A DNA stretch of 64,000 bases from JBMDXB01 sp048594975 (GTDB lineage: Bacteria; Acidobacteriota; Vicinamibacteria; Vicinamibacterales; 2-12-FULL-66-21), in NCBI GenBank assembly GCA_048594975.1, contig JBMDXQ010000006.1:62001-126000 (forward strand), written 5' to 3'. Numbering within the stretch: position 1 is the stretch's first letter; the number at the start of each line of letters is the position of its first letter. Positions 53,239 to 60,531 of the stretch are shown piece after piece. The notes under the pieces were generated by a model. It ran no database searches. It had not been told where the DNA came from and saw only the letters and a program-made list of their open reading frames with translations. The translations under genes were made by a program, and so were the position numbers.

Positions 53239-54875
53239 TGCTTCACCACGTCGACGAAATAGAGGTCGGTCGCGACCTCGAGCTCGTCCTTCGTCGTCGG
53301 CGCCTTCACGATCTTCCATGCGGTGGTCGGCTGCAGCACCTGCCACGCCCCGGGCTTCCCCACGCGGACCGGCATCGCGAACTCGCGCTCGTCCGCGTTC
53401 CACCGGTAGGCCATCGTGCCCTCGGCGTCGCTGAACGCCAGTTCCAGGGTCGGGAGGCTCGCCCGCCGCAGATACTGATCGAAGATCGGCGTCAGGTCGC
53501 GGCCGAGCCGCGCGTTGACGAAGCGGACGACGTCCTCTGTGAGGATGTTGCGGTACCGGAACTGCCGGTACAGATCGCGCAGCAGCGTCCACCACCGCTC
53601 GTCGTCGTCGACGACGCTGCGCAGCGTGTGGAGGAAGAGGGCGCCCTTGAAGTACATGTCCTGCGACGGCGACCGGTGGATGCCGCGCTGCGTGATGATC
53701 GGCTCGCGGTTGCGCACTTTCGACTTGTAGCCATTGATGTACTTCAGGGCGTCGTCGGGGCCGAACACGTGCTCCACGTAGAGGCTCTCGAGGTACGTCG
53801 TCCACCCCTCGTGGATCCACATGTCGGACACGTCGGCGGCGGAGACGGCGTTGCCGAACCATTCGTGCCCGCTCTCGTGGACGATGATGAAGTCGAACTT
53901 CAGGCTGACGCCGACGCCCGTCCAGTCGCGTTCCAGGTAGCCGTTCGCGAAGCGGTTCCCGTAGGTCACCGCGCTCTGGTGCTCCATCCCCGAGTACGGC
54001 ACCTCGATCAGCTTGAAGCCGTCTTTGGGGAAGGGGTATTCGCCGAAGTACTTCTGGAACGCCTCAATCATGGGCTTCGCCTGCGTGAACTGCTGCGTCG
54101 CCTTCTGCAGGTTGGCCGGAAGGACGTAGAAGTCGAGCGGCAGGTCGCCGAGACGATCCGAGAAGTGCGCGTAGGCGGCGATGTTCACCGAGACGTTGTA
54201 CGAGTTGATCGGGTAGTGCACCCGCCAGTCCCAGCGAGTGTAGCCGTCGCCGAGGTCGGTCTTGCCGGCCAGCCGGCCATTGGACACGTCCACGAGGTCG
54301 TCGGGGACGGCGATGCTGATCAGCATCTCTTCGGGCTCGTCGCGCCACTGATCCTTGTTTGGCCACCAGATGCTCGCCCCCTGGCCCTCGCACGCCGTCG
54401 TGATCCAGGGGCGCCCCTCCGGGTCCTTGCCGAAGGTGAACCCGCCGAAGCGGCCGGTCTGCCGCGGCGTCCCGGAGTAGTGGAAGTCGATGGAGTACAC
54501 GCGCCCGGCCTTCAGCGTCTCCGGGAAATCGACGAAGACCGCGTTCAGCTCGCGCTCGTACTTCAGCGGAACCGTGCCGAAGAGAATGCGATCGACGTTC
54601 AGGTTGTCGTAGAGGTCGATCTGGATCCGCGTGTCGTCCTTCAGCATCCGGAAGCGGATGGTGTTCTTGCCGGCGATCCACTTCTTCTCCGGATCGATGC
54701 GGATGTCGAGGTGGTAGAACAGCAGGTCGTTGTTCGCGCGGTAGCGGCCGTACTCGCCGCGCAGGATGTCGGCGCGGCTGGGCGGGCGGAGTCGAGGCGG
54801 ATCGGGCGGCGCCGCGGCCTGCTGCAGAATCAGCGACGCGAAGACCGCCGAGACGGCAATCGCCGGGCCGATCAT
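53235..54875 (-). CDS. M1 family metallo-aminopeptidase, exported
   Basis: Zinc aminopeptidase of family M1. Zinc ligands H333-E-S-G-H337 and E356 (W-I-H-E-G-W) form the HExxH-x18-E set, followed by W-F-G-N. A G-x-M-E-N-like exopeptidase loop is present as S-G-M-E-H-Q-S-A. The N-terminus (MIGPAIAVSAVFASLILQQA) is a signal peptide or anchor. It starts at ATG 54875, overlapping the stop of a small membrane peptide. A 60-residue ORF follows, also overlapping. At 546 residues it is shorter than full PepN, consistent with a two-domain M1 subtype. Expected to trim N-terminal residues from peptides in the periplasm. Confidence 0.92.
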   Translation of the reverse strand: MIGPAIAVSAVFASLILQQAAAPPDPPRLRPPSRADILRGEYGRYRANNDLLFYHLDIRIDPEKKWIAGKNTIRFRMLKDDTRIQIDLYDNLNVDRILFGTVPLKYERELNAVFVDFPETLKAGRVYSIDFHYSGTPRQTGRFGGFTFGKDPEGRPWITTACEGQGASIWWPNKDQWRDEPEEMLISIAVPDDLVDVSNGRLAGKTDLGDGYTRWDWRVHYPINSYNVSVNIAAYAHFSDRLGDLPLDFYVLPANLQKATQQFTQAKPMIEAFQKYFGEYPFPKDGFKLIEVPYSGMEHQSAVTYGNRFANGYLERDWTGVGVSLKFDFIIVHESGHEWFGNAVSAADVSDMWIHEGWTTYLESLYVEHVFGPDDALKYINGYKSKVRNREPIITQRGIHRSPSQDMYFKGALFLHTLRSVVDDDERWWTLLRDLYRQFRYRNILTEDVVRFVNARLGRDLTPIFDQYLRRASLPTLELAFSDAEGTMAYRWNADEREFAMPVRVGKPGAWQVLQPTTAWKIVKAPTTKDELEVATDLYFVDVVKQ

Positions 54876-55006
54876 CTGTTCGGGTTCCCTGCTCGCTCCG
54901 GGGCCTGGATGCGGTGGTCGAGGTGCTCCTGTCGCGCGCCCGTCTGCACGACCCGGACGATGAGCCACACGATGATGACGAGCGGTACGAGTCCGAACAG
55001 GCCCAT
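54872..55006 (-). CDS. 44-residue single-helix membrane peptide
   Basis: M-G-L-F-G-L-V-P-L-V-I-I-V-W-L-I-V-R-V-V is one transmembrane helix, then a hydrophilic tail (QTGARQEHLDHRIQAPERAGNPNR). Its stop overlaps the M1 peptidase start by four bases, implying coupled translation. No clear ribosome site is visible just upstream, and the in-frame region before the ATG is open, so the true start may differ. Could act as an accessory subunit of the peptidase or a membrane adaptor; unproven. Confidence 0.5.
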   Translation of the reverse strand: MGLFGLVPLVIIVWLIVRVVQTGARQEHLDHRIQAPERAGNPNR

Positions 55007-55037
55007 GATCAGGATGATGACGACCTCGGGGCGCTGA

Positions 55038-55382
55038 TCATGTGTCCGTCCTCGCGTCAGGAGGTCCCGGCGTGTGCGCTTCGCTCGCCCAGGCGTCGAG
55101 GAACTCCCGGGTGCCGGGCGGGCCGGTGACGTCGAGCGTGACCGCCCCGAGATCCGGCTCCGCGTGCAGCGCGAAGCGGAGAAACGGGCAGCAGTGTCGT
55201 TCCGCGTCGAGGGCGGCGGCCAGCCGCGTGAGCAGGCCATCGGCCGAGCGGAAGCGCCAGCGATAGCCGTTGTCGAGCGGTTCGGCGCCCGCCGCTTCCG
55301 CGACGAGGCCGGACGCGAGCTCGCGCTGCCGGCGGGCGAGCGCGGCACCGTCGAGCGAACAGGCGATGACTGGGGCTTTCAT
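55038..55382 (-). CDS. Conserved small protein with CCPF motif
   Basis: A 114-residue protein that begins V-I-A-C-S-L-D-G-A-A-L-A and carries E-R-H-C-C-P-F-L-R-F-A-L-H near residue 62, followed by TLDVTGPPGTREFL. The Cys-Cys-Pro-Phe motif occurs in a family of small proteins of unknown function, sometimes near metal or mercury resistance genes; I infer metal or thiol chemistry only weakly. It is divergent from padR across 67 bases and upstream of the M1 peptidase operon on the same strand. Confidence 0.6.
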   Translation of the reverse strand: MKAPVIACSLDGAALARRQRELASGLVAEAAGAEPLDNGYRWRFRSADGLLTRLAAALDAERHCCPFLRFALHAEPDLGAVTLDVTGPPGTREFLDAWASEAHTPGPPDARTDT

Positions 55383-55411
55383 ACCGGAGAAATGTTACGT
55401 CAGCCCGCCTG

Positions 55412-55439
55412 TTGACAATCGAAGTCTATTTTGTAGAAT
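55412..55439 (+). promoter_or_regulatory. Sigma-70 type promoter for padR
   Basis: TTGACA (55412-55417) and TAGAAT (55434-55439) are 16 bases apart and match the -35 and -10 consensus closely. Initiation about 7 bases on would be near 55446, only four bases before the GTG at 55450, so the mRNA may be leaderless. The AAGTCTATTTTGTAGAATT-type core could also hold a PadR operator. Confidence 0.65.
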
Positions 55440-55449
55440 TCACCACACC

Positions 55450-55791
55450 GTGTCCGGCCGTGTGACCTTCCTCGGCGAGTTCGAGCAGATCGTGCTGCTG
55501 GCAGTCCTCCACCTCGGCGACGGGGCGTACGGCGTGGCCATCCGCCGCGAGATCGAGTCGCGCGCCGGGCGGCCCGTGTCCATCGGCGCGGCCTACGCCA
55601 CGCTCGACCGGCTGGTGACCAAGGGCTACCTGCGCGCCCGGGAGGAAACGGGCGGATCGGAGCGCGGCGGCCGCGCCCGGCGGTTCTTCACCATCACGGC
55701 TGCTGGCATGACGGCCCTCGAGGAGGCGCGCGAGCTGCAGACGCGCATGTGGGCCGGCATCCACCTGCGCCGTGCCGCCAGGAAGCCATGA
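55450..55791 (+). CDS. PadR family transcriptional regulator
   Basis: A 113-residue winged-helix repressor: L-G-E-F-E-Q-I-V-L-L-A-V-L-H-L near the start, Y-G-V-A-I-R-R-E-I-E-S-R as helix 2, and S-I-G-A-A-Y-A-T-L-D-R-L-V-T-K-G-Y-L as the recognition helix and wing. A dimer helix follows (ALEEARELQTRMW). This is the acidobacterial PadR subfamily that precedes duplicated orphan permeases. GTG 55450 is chosen because it follows the promoter directly; GTG 55462 is possible. Its stop overlaps the permease start (ATGA). Likely controls this operon. Confidence 0.9.
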   Translation: MSGRVTFLGEFEQIVLLAVLHLGDGAYGVAIRREIESRAGRPVSIGAAYATLDRLVTKGYLRAREETGGSERGGRARRFFTITAAGMTALEEARELQTRMWAGIHLRRAARKP

Positions 55792-58430
55792 AACCGCCGT
55801 CCGTCGCACGCCTGCTGCTGAGGCTGCTGCCGCCGCGGGATCGCGACGCGATCCTCGGAGACCTCGCCGAGGAGTTCACGCACATCTGCCGCGTTCGGGG
55901 GCAGCGCACGGCAACGCGCTGGTACTGGCGGCAGGCGCTGGCATCCGTGCCGCCCGCGATCCGCTTGCGGTTCCGCGCGCGCTACGACCCGGCCGATCAC
56001 CTGCGGCAACGGGTTCGCGAACGGCTGTGGCCGCAGGTGGCGCGCGACCTGCGCTTCGCGCTGCGAAGCTGGCGACGCGAGCCGCTGTTTGCGGCGACGG
56101 TTGTGGCGACGCAGGCCCTGGGTGTCGCAGTGGGTGCCGCCGTGCTGTCGGCGGCGCACGAGATCCTCATCCGGCCGCTGCCATACCCCGCTGCCGCGGA
56201 CCTGCTGCGCGTCCTGGAAGGCGAGCGCGCCGGCCAGTTCTCGTATCCCGACTTCCTCGAGCTGCGGCGCTCGACGCGCAACCTGGCCCGCGTCGTCGGG
56301 TTCAGCGGCGGCAGCCGCTCACTTACCGGGCACGGCGGCGCGGCGGAGCAGGTGGCGAGCGCCGAGGTGACACCGGGGTTCTTCGAGGCGCTCGGCGTCG
56401 TGCCGGCGCACGGCCGCACGTTCGCGGCAGAGGAGTCGCGGCGCGAGGCCCAGCCGGTCGCGATGGTGACGCACGGCGCCTGGCGGCGCCGCTTTGGCGG
56501 CGATCCGTATCTCGTGGGCGGCGCCATCACGCTCGGCGGGCGTCCTCACGCGGTGGTCGGCATCCTGCCGCCGGATTTCGAGTTCCCGCTGCGCGGCCAG
56601 GCCGAGATCTGGCTGCCGCTGCGCACGAGCCGCGCGCAGGAAGAGCGCGGGTACTGGCACTGGCTCGACGTGATCGCGCGCCGCGCCCCTGGCGTCACCG
56701 ACGAGCAGGTGGCCGCCGACCTGGCGATCGTCGCCGGCGTCCTCGCGCGCGACGATCCGAAGTGGCACGGCGCGGCGCGGCTGCACGCGATCCCGCTGCG
56801 CGACGACGTCGTCGCCCCCGTCCGTCCCGCCCTGCGGATCCTGCTCGCCGGCGCCGCCCTGCTCGTTGCCATCGCGTGGGCCAACGTCGCCGGCCTGGTG
56901 CTGGCGCGGTCGGCGTCTCGCGTTCGCGAGCTGAGCGTCCGCGCCGCCATCGGCGCCGGACCAGGCCGGCTCGCGCGGCAGCTGACCGCCGAGACGATGC
57001 TGCTGATGCTCGCGGGCTCTGCAGTCGGACTATTCGCCGCTCACGCGCTCGTCCGCTCCGCCGTCGCGGCGCTGCCGCCGCAGCAGCGCGCCGCCCTGTT
57101 GCATGCGGATCGGCTCGGGGTGAGTCCTGAAGTCGTGCTGCTGGCGGCCGCGACTGCGGTTGCGGGCGGGTTCCTGCTCGGCCTCCGGCCGGCGCTGCGG
57201 CGCGGTCAGACCGGCCTCGTACACGCGCTGACCACGCGCGCCGCGAGCGGTACGGGCGCGCGCACGCGGACGTTGCTCGTCGCCGCCGAGGTCGCGCTGG
57301 CGCTGATGCTGATCGCCGGAACGGCGCTGCTCGCCCGAAGCGTGTACCACCTCTCGTGTGTGTCGCCGGGCTTCGACGTCCGCGGCCTGCTGACACTGCG
57401 CGTCTCGCTGACAGGTGCCCGCTACGCCGATGCGGCCAGCGTGCGAGCGGTCCGCGGGCGGCTGCTGGACGCGTTCCGATCGATTCCAGGCGTGAGCGGC
57501 GTCGCGACGATCGATCACCTCCCGCTCACCGGCACGGGCAACAACGGGACGCTGCAGTTCGCGGGGCGATCCGCTGGCGGAGAGGGGCCCACCGTCCTCG
57601 TCCGCACCGTCAGTCCGGAGTACTTCGAGGTGATGGGCGTACCGCTGCGCGGCGGGCGCCTGTTCACCGAACGCGACCGCGCCGGGACGTCGCCCGTCGT
57701 GCTGGTCAACGAGCGGCTCGTCGAGCAGGTGCGCGGCGAGGCCGCCGTAGGCCAGCGCGTCGTCTTCGAGTTCGTTCCCGGCCGGCCCGCCTGGGAGATC
57801 GTCGGCGTCGTCGGCGACGAGCAGTTCGACGAGCTGGATCGCGGCCGGTCGCCGGTCGTCTATTTCCCCTACGCTCAGGATCCGGAGGGCACCTTCAGTG
57901 TTGTCATCCGGACCGCGCAGCCGGAGGCGCTCGCCCCGGCGCTGCGCCGCGCGGCCGCGACCATCGATGCGGCACTGCCGCTGTTCGCGGTGCGGACGAT
58001 GGCGCAAATCGCCGCGCAGTCCCGGGCGATGTACTTCCGGCGCGCCGTGCTGTCGATACTGGGCGTGTTCGCGCTGGCCGCCGTGGTCCTGGCGGCGGTG
58101 GCGGTCTACGGGACGCTGGCCTACGTCGTCGCGCAGCGCACGCGGGAGATCGGTATTCGTGTCAGTCTGGGCGCGCGCCGCCGGGACGTGATTTGCCTCA
58201 TGCTGCGCCACGGGATGGGGCCGACGCTCGCCGGCGCGGCGATCGGCCTGCTCGGGAGCCTCGGGCTGGCCGGCTTCCTGCGCTCGATGCTGTTCGGCGT
58301 GGGACCGACCGACGCTTCCACGCTGGCCGTCTCGCTCGTGTTTCTCTGCGCCGTCGCGCTCGCCGCCTGTGTGCTGCCCGTGCTGCGGGCGTCGCGGGTG
58401 GACCCGGCGATCACGCTGCGTCAGGAGTGA
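55788..58430 (+). CDS. Acidobacterial duplicated orphan permease (ABC permease)
   Basis: An 880-residue permease of the ADOP type: a short N-terminal domain (LLRLLPPRDRDAILGDLAEEF), then two MacB/FtsX-like halves. The first membrane helix is near residue 105 (LFAATVVATQALGVAVGAAVL). A three-helix block follows at about 350-480 with SRVRELSVRAAIGAGPGRLA, a helix near 500, a second periplasmic domain, and a last block at 740-870 with RTREIGIRVSLGARRRDV. No ATPase is encoded nearby, hence 'orphan'. Coupled to padR. Function unknown; relatives are expected in exporters of envelope-active compounds. Confidence 0.92.
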   Translation: MKPPSVARLLLRLLPPRDRDAILGDLAEEFTHICRVRGQRTATRWYWRQALASVPPAIRLRFRARYDPADHLRQRVRERLWPQVARDLRFALRSWRREPLFAATVVATQALGVAVGAAVLSAAHEILIRPLPYPAAADLLRVLEGERAGQFSYPDFLELRRSTRNLARVVGFSGGSRSLTGHGGAAEQVASAEVTPGFFEALGVVPAHGRTFAAEESRREAQPVAMVTHGAWRRRFGGDPYLVGGAITLGGRPHAVVGILPPDFEFPLRGQAEIWLPLRTSRAQEERGYWHWLDVIARRAPGVTDEQVAADLAIVAGVLARDDPKWHGAARLHAIPLRDDVVAPVRPALRILLAGAALLVAIAWANVAGLVLARSASRVRELSVRAAIGAGPGRLARQLTAETMLLMLAGSAVGLFAAHALVRSAVAALPPQQRAALLHADRLGVSPEVVLLAAATAVAGGFLLGLRPALRRGQTGLVHALTTRAASGTGARTRTLLVAAEVALALMLIAGTALLARSVYHLSCVSPGFDVRGLLTLRVSLTGARYADAASVRAVRGRLLDAFRSIPGVSGVATIDHLPLTGTGNNGTLQFAGRSAGGEGPTVLVRTVSPEYFEVMGVPLRGGRLFTERDRAGTSPVVLVNERLVEQVRGEAAVGQRVVFEFVPGRPAWEIVGVVGDEQFDELDRGRSPVVYFPYAQDPEGTFSVVIRTAQPEALAPALRRAAATIDAALPLFAVRTMAQIAAQSRAMYFRRAVLSILGVFALAAVVLAAVAVYGTLAYVVAQRTREIGIRVSLGARRRDVICLMLRHGMGPTLAGAAIGLLGSLGLAGFLRSMLFGVGPTDASTLAVSLVFLCAVALAACVLPVLRASRVDPAITLRQE

Positions 58431-58442
58431 ACGGCAAACGGT

Positions 58443-58489
58443 CCCTCGGCGCTTTCTCCATCTCGGCGTTCTCCGCGATTCGTGGAATG
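58443..58489. repeat. Short-period CTCGGCG-type array
   Basis: CCTCGGCGCTTTCTCCATC, then TCGGCGTTCTCCGCG and ATTCGTGG, with 8-10 base period, similar in style to the array near 1380. It lies between convergent genes in a 129-base gap. Confidence 0.4.
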
Positions 58490-58559
58490 ATCGAGGCCGC
58501 GGTGACGGGCCTCCCGTCCTCCCCTCCTCCTTGTCCGACAGTGCCGCGATCGACACCAG

Positions 58560-59174
58560 CTACTGCAGCAACCGCCGGACCACCCACGTCGTCATGCAGC
58601 GCTGGTCCTGCACGACGGTCGTCTTGAGCGGGTCGGCGAGGACGCCCTTCAGATCACGGGTCAGCACAAGCAGGCGCGCCTCATCGACCAGATAGCGCGC
58701 GGTGCCGTCCGGCAGGCGGTACCGACCCCGCCCGAGTGGCTGCATCCGCTGTTCCATCCCGATCGTCGACGCGAGGCGGCAGAAGAACAGGCCGCCGGGC
58801 TTCACCAGCCGCCACGATCCCTTCAGCATCGCCTCGAAGTGCGCATCGTCCCGTGCGAAGTGGAGCACGGCGCTGCTGATGACGGCATCCGCAATCCCAT
58901 CGGGGAAGGTCAGCGCGTCGACCGCTTCGGCCCGGAAGTTGTCCGCGGGCAGATGCGGCGCGAGGCGAGCCGCGAGACGCCGCACGGAGTCGATTGCCTC
59001 CGGGTCGGCGTCGGCGGCGTACACCTCGAAGCCGGACCGCAGCAGGTAGACGAGATTGCGGCCCACGCCGCAGCCGGCGTCGACGATCCGCATGCCCGCC
59101 ACCAGCCGCCCGCGCAACAACTGGTCGAACAGATAGATGTCGATGGCCCCGAACTGCGCCTCGAGGATGGTCAT
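58560..59174 (-). CDS. Class I SAM-dependent methyltransferase
   Basis: A 204-residue methyltransferase with the SAM-binding motif M-R-I-V-D-A-G-C-G-V-G-R-N near residue 28 and post-I acidic D-A-D near residue 54. Later comes V-I-S-S-A-V-L-H-F-A-R-D-D-A, and K-P-G-G-L-F-F-C near residue 128. The start is ATG 59174; upstream sequence is Arg/Pro-rich. Substrate is unknown; the methyltransferase_11/25-like layout fits small molecules. lspA is 37 bases upstream on the same strand. Confidence 0.87.
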   Translation of the reverse strand: MTILEAQFGAIDIYLFDQLLRGRLVAGMRIVDAGCGVGRNLVYLLRSGFEVYAADADPEAIDSVRRLAARLAPHLPADNFRAEAVDALTFPDGIADAVISSAVLHFARDDAHFEAMLKGSWRLVKPGGLFFCRLASTIGMEQRMQPLGRGRYRLPDGTARYLVDEARLLVLTRDLKGVLADPLKTTVVQDQRCMTTWVVRRLLQ

Positions 59175-59211
59175 CGCGCTCCGGCGGCCCGGCGCGTCGT
59201 CGGCCGCGCGC

Positions 59212-59724
59212 TCACTTGGCCGACCGCGCCGGTTGGGCCGCGGTGGCGCGCGACGGCCGGAAGTGCGCGAGCAGGAACAGCGCAACGCCGGACATCACGG
59301 CCATGTCCGCGACGTTGAAGATCCCCGTCCTGAGCGGACCCAGGCCGATGTTGAGGAAGTCGATGACATGGCCGTCGGCGAGACGATCGGCAAGGTTCGA
59401 CGCGCCGCCGCCCAGGTAAAGGCAGATGCCGAGCACGGCGGTGGGCGGCCAGCTGTGGGTGAACAGCGAGACCAGGCACGCGGCGAGCACGAAGCTCGTT
59501 CCGACGACGAAGAGCGCGGTACGCGCCCAGGGGGGCAGGTCGGCGCCGAGGCTGAGGAACGCGCCGCGGTTTTCCGCGTACTCCAGCCTCACCGCGTCTC
59601 CGAGGAACGACCTGCGCGGCGTGTCGACCAGATGCGTGGAGGCAACGCGTTTCGAGACCTGGTCGCAGCCGATGGTGAGTACGACAATCGCCAGCAAGGT
59701 CAGCCGTGCGCCCCAGGTCCGCAT
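59212..59724 (-). CDS. lspA: Lipoprotein signal peptidase
   Basis: Signal peptidase II, which cleaves lipoprotein signal peptides after lipid attachment. Motifs: D-Q-V-S-K near residue 21, E-N-R-G-A-F at 51, G-G-A-S-N-L-A-D-R-L with catalytic D113, and F-N-V-A-D-M-A with catalytic D140. Four membrane helices (about 8-20, 68-88, 95-108, 134-154). Length 170 is normal. It precedes the methyltransferase gene and follows a GNAT gene by 11 bases, all on the same strand. Confidence 0.95.
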   Translation of the reverse strand: MRTWGARLTLLAIVVLTIGCDQVSKRVASTHLVDTPRRSFLGDAVRLEYAENRGAFLSLGADLPPWARTALFVVGTSFVLAACLVSLFTHSWPPTAVLGICLYLGGGASNLADRLADGHVIDFLNIGLGPLRTGIFNVADMAVMSGVALFLLAHFRPSRATAAQPARSAK

Positions 59725-59735
59725 ACGCCATCACA

Positions 59736-60323
59736 CTATCGCAAATCCCGGCCCCTCCCCGCTACCAGCGCGGTGAACGCACCCCGTGACAGCTCGTAGC
59801 GCACGATTGGTTGACGATCGGGTGCGTGCGGGTCGTCGCCCGCGCCCGCGAAGGTGAACCCGGTGCGTTCCAGCACGCGGATCGACGCCGGCAGCGTGAG
59901 CATCGTCTGCGCCATGACGCGCTTTACTGCCGGCGCGTCGAATGCGAACGCCGCCCACCCCAGCACCGCCTCGGTCGCGTAGCCGCGACGCTGGTGCTCG
60001 GGCAGCACCGAGTACCCGATCTCCACCGAGCCGTATGCGTCAGGTGGGCCTTTGAAGCCTCCCGCGCCGAGCAGGGCGGGGGCTCGCGCTCGTCGCGCAC
60101 GCCGCACCAGGTAGTAGAAGCGCCAGTCCGCCTGGCCGGGATCGGCCTCGAGCGCCGCCAGCGTGGAGCGGATCGCCGCCGCGTCGTAGAGATCCGGCGG
60201 CCACGTCGGCGGCACCGGCAACGCAAGCGCGCGGGCGAGCGCCTCGCGGCTGTCGAGCTCGGCGCGCAGGTGTGCGACTGTTGCGGGAATCAGGTGCAGG
60301 CGCGGCGTCGTGAGAACGGGCAT
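59736..60323 (-). CDS. RimJ/RimL-type GNAT acetyltransferase
   Basis: A 195-residue acetyltransferase: T-T-P-R-L-H-L-I-P near the start as in RimJ/RimL enzymes, then V-E-I-G-Y-S-V-L-P-E-H-Q-R-R-G-Y-A-T-E-A with the acetyl-CoA loop Q-R-R-G-Y-A, and A-S-I-R-V-L-E-R-T-G-F-T-F as the motif B ending. Substrate could be a protein N-terminus or a small amine. It lies 11 bases upstream of lspA, likely the same transcript. Confidence 0.88.
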   Translation of the reverse strand: MPVLTTPRLHLIPATVAHLRAELDSREALARALALPVPPTWPPDLYDAAAIRSTLAALEADPGQADWRFYYLVRRARRARAPALLGAGGFKGPPDAYGSVEIGYSVLPEHQRRGYATEAVLGWAAFAFDAPAVKRVMAQTMLTLPASIRVLERTGFTFAGAGDDPHAPDRQPIVRYELSRGAFTALVAGRGRDLR

Positions 60324-60531
60324 CAGCAGGGGGCCGTCAGCCGACGTCCGGCCCGGTGCGCGAACGCTGCTCCATCGAGTGCGCCATTCGTTCGACTGCG
60401 CTCACGAAACGGGTCGCGAGCACGACATGTACGCGATCACCGCAAGATAGAGTCGCGGAATTCAGCAGCATCCGGTAGTTTGCGACCGTCTAGTTCCTGG
60501 GTGTCGCCGGCGTCCTCCGTCAACGACCGAT

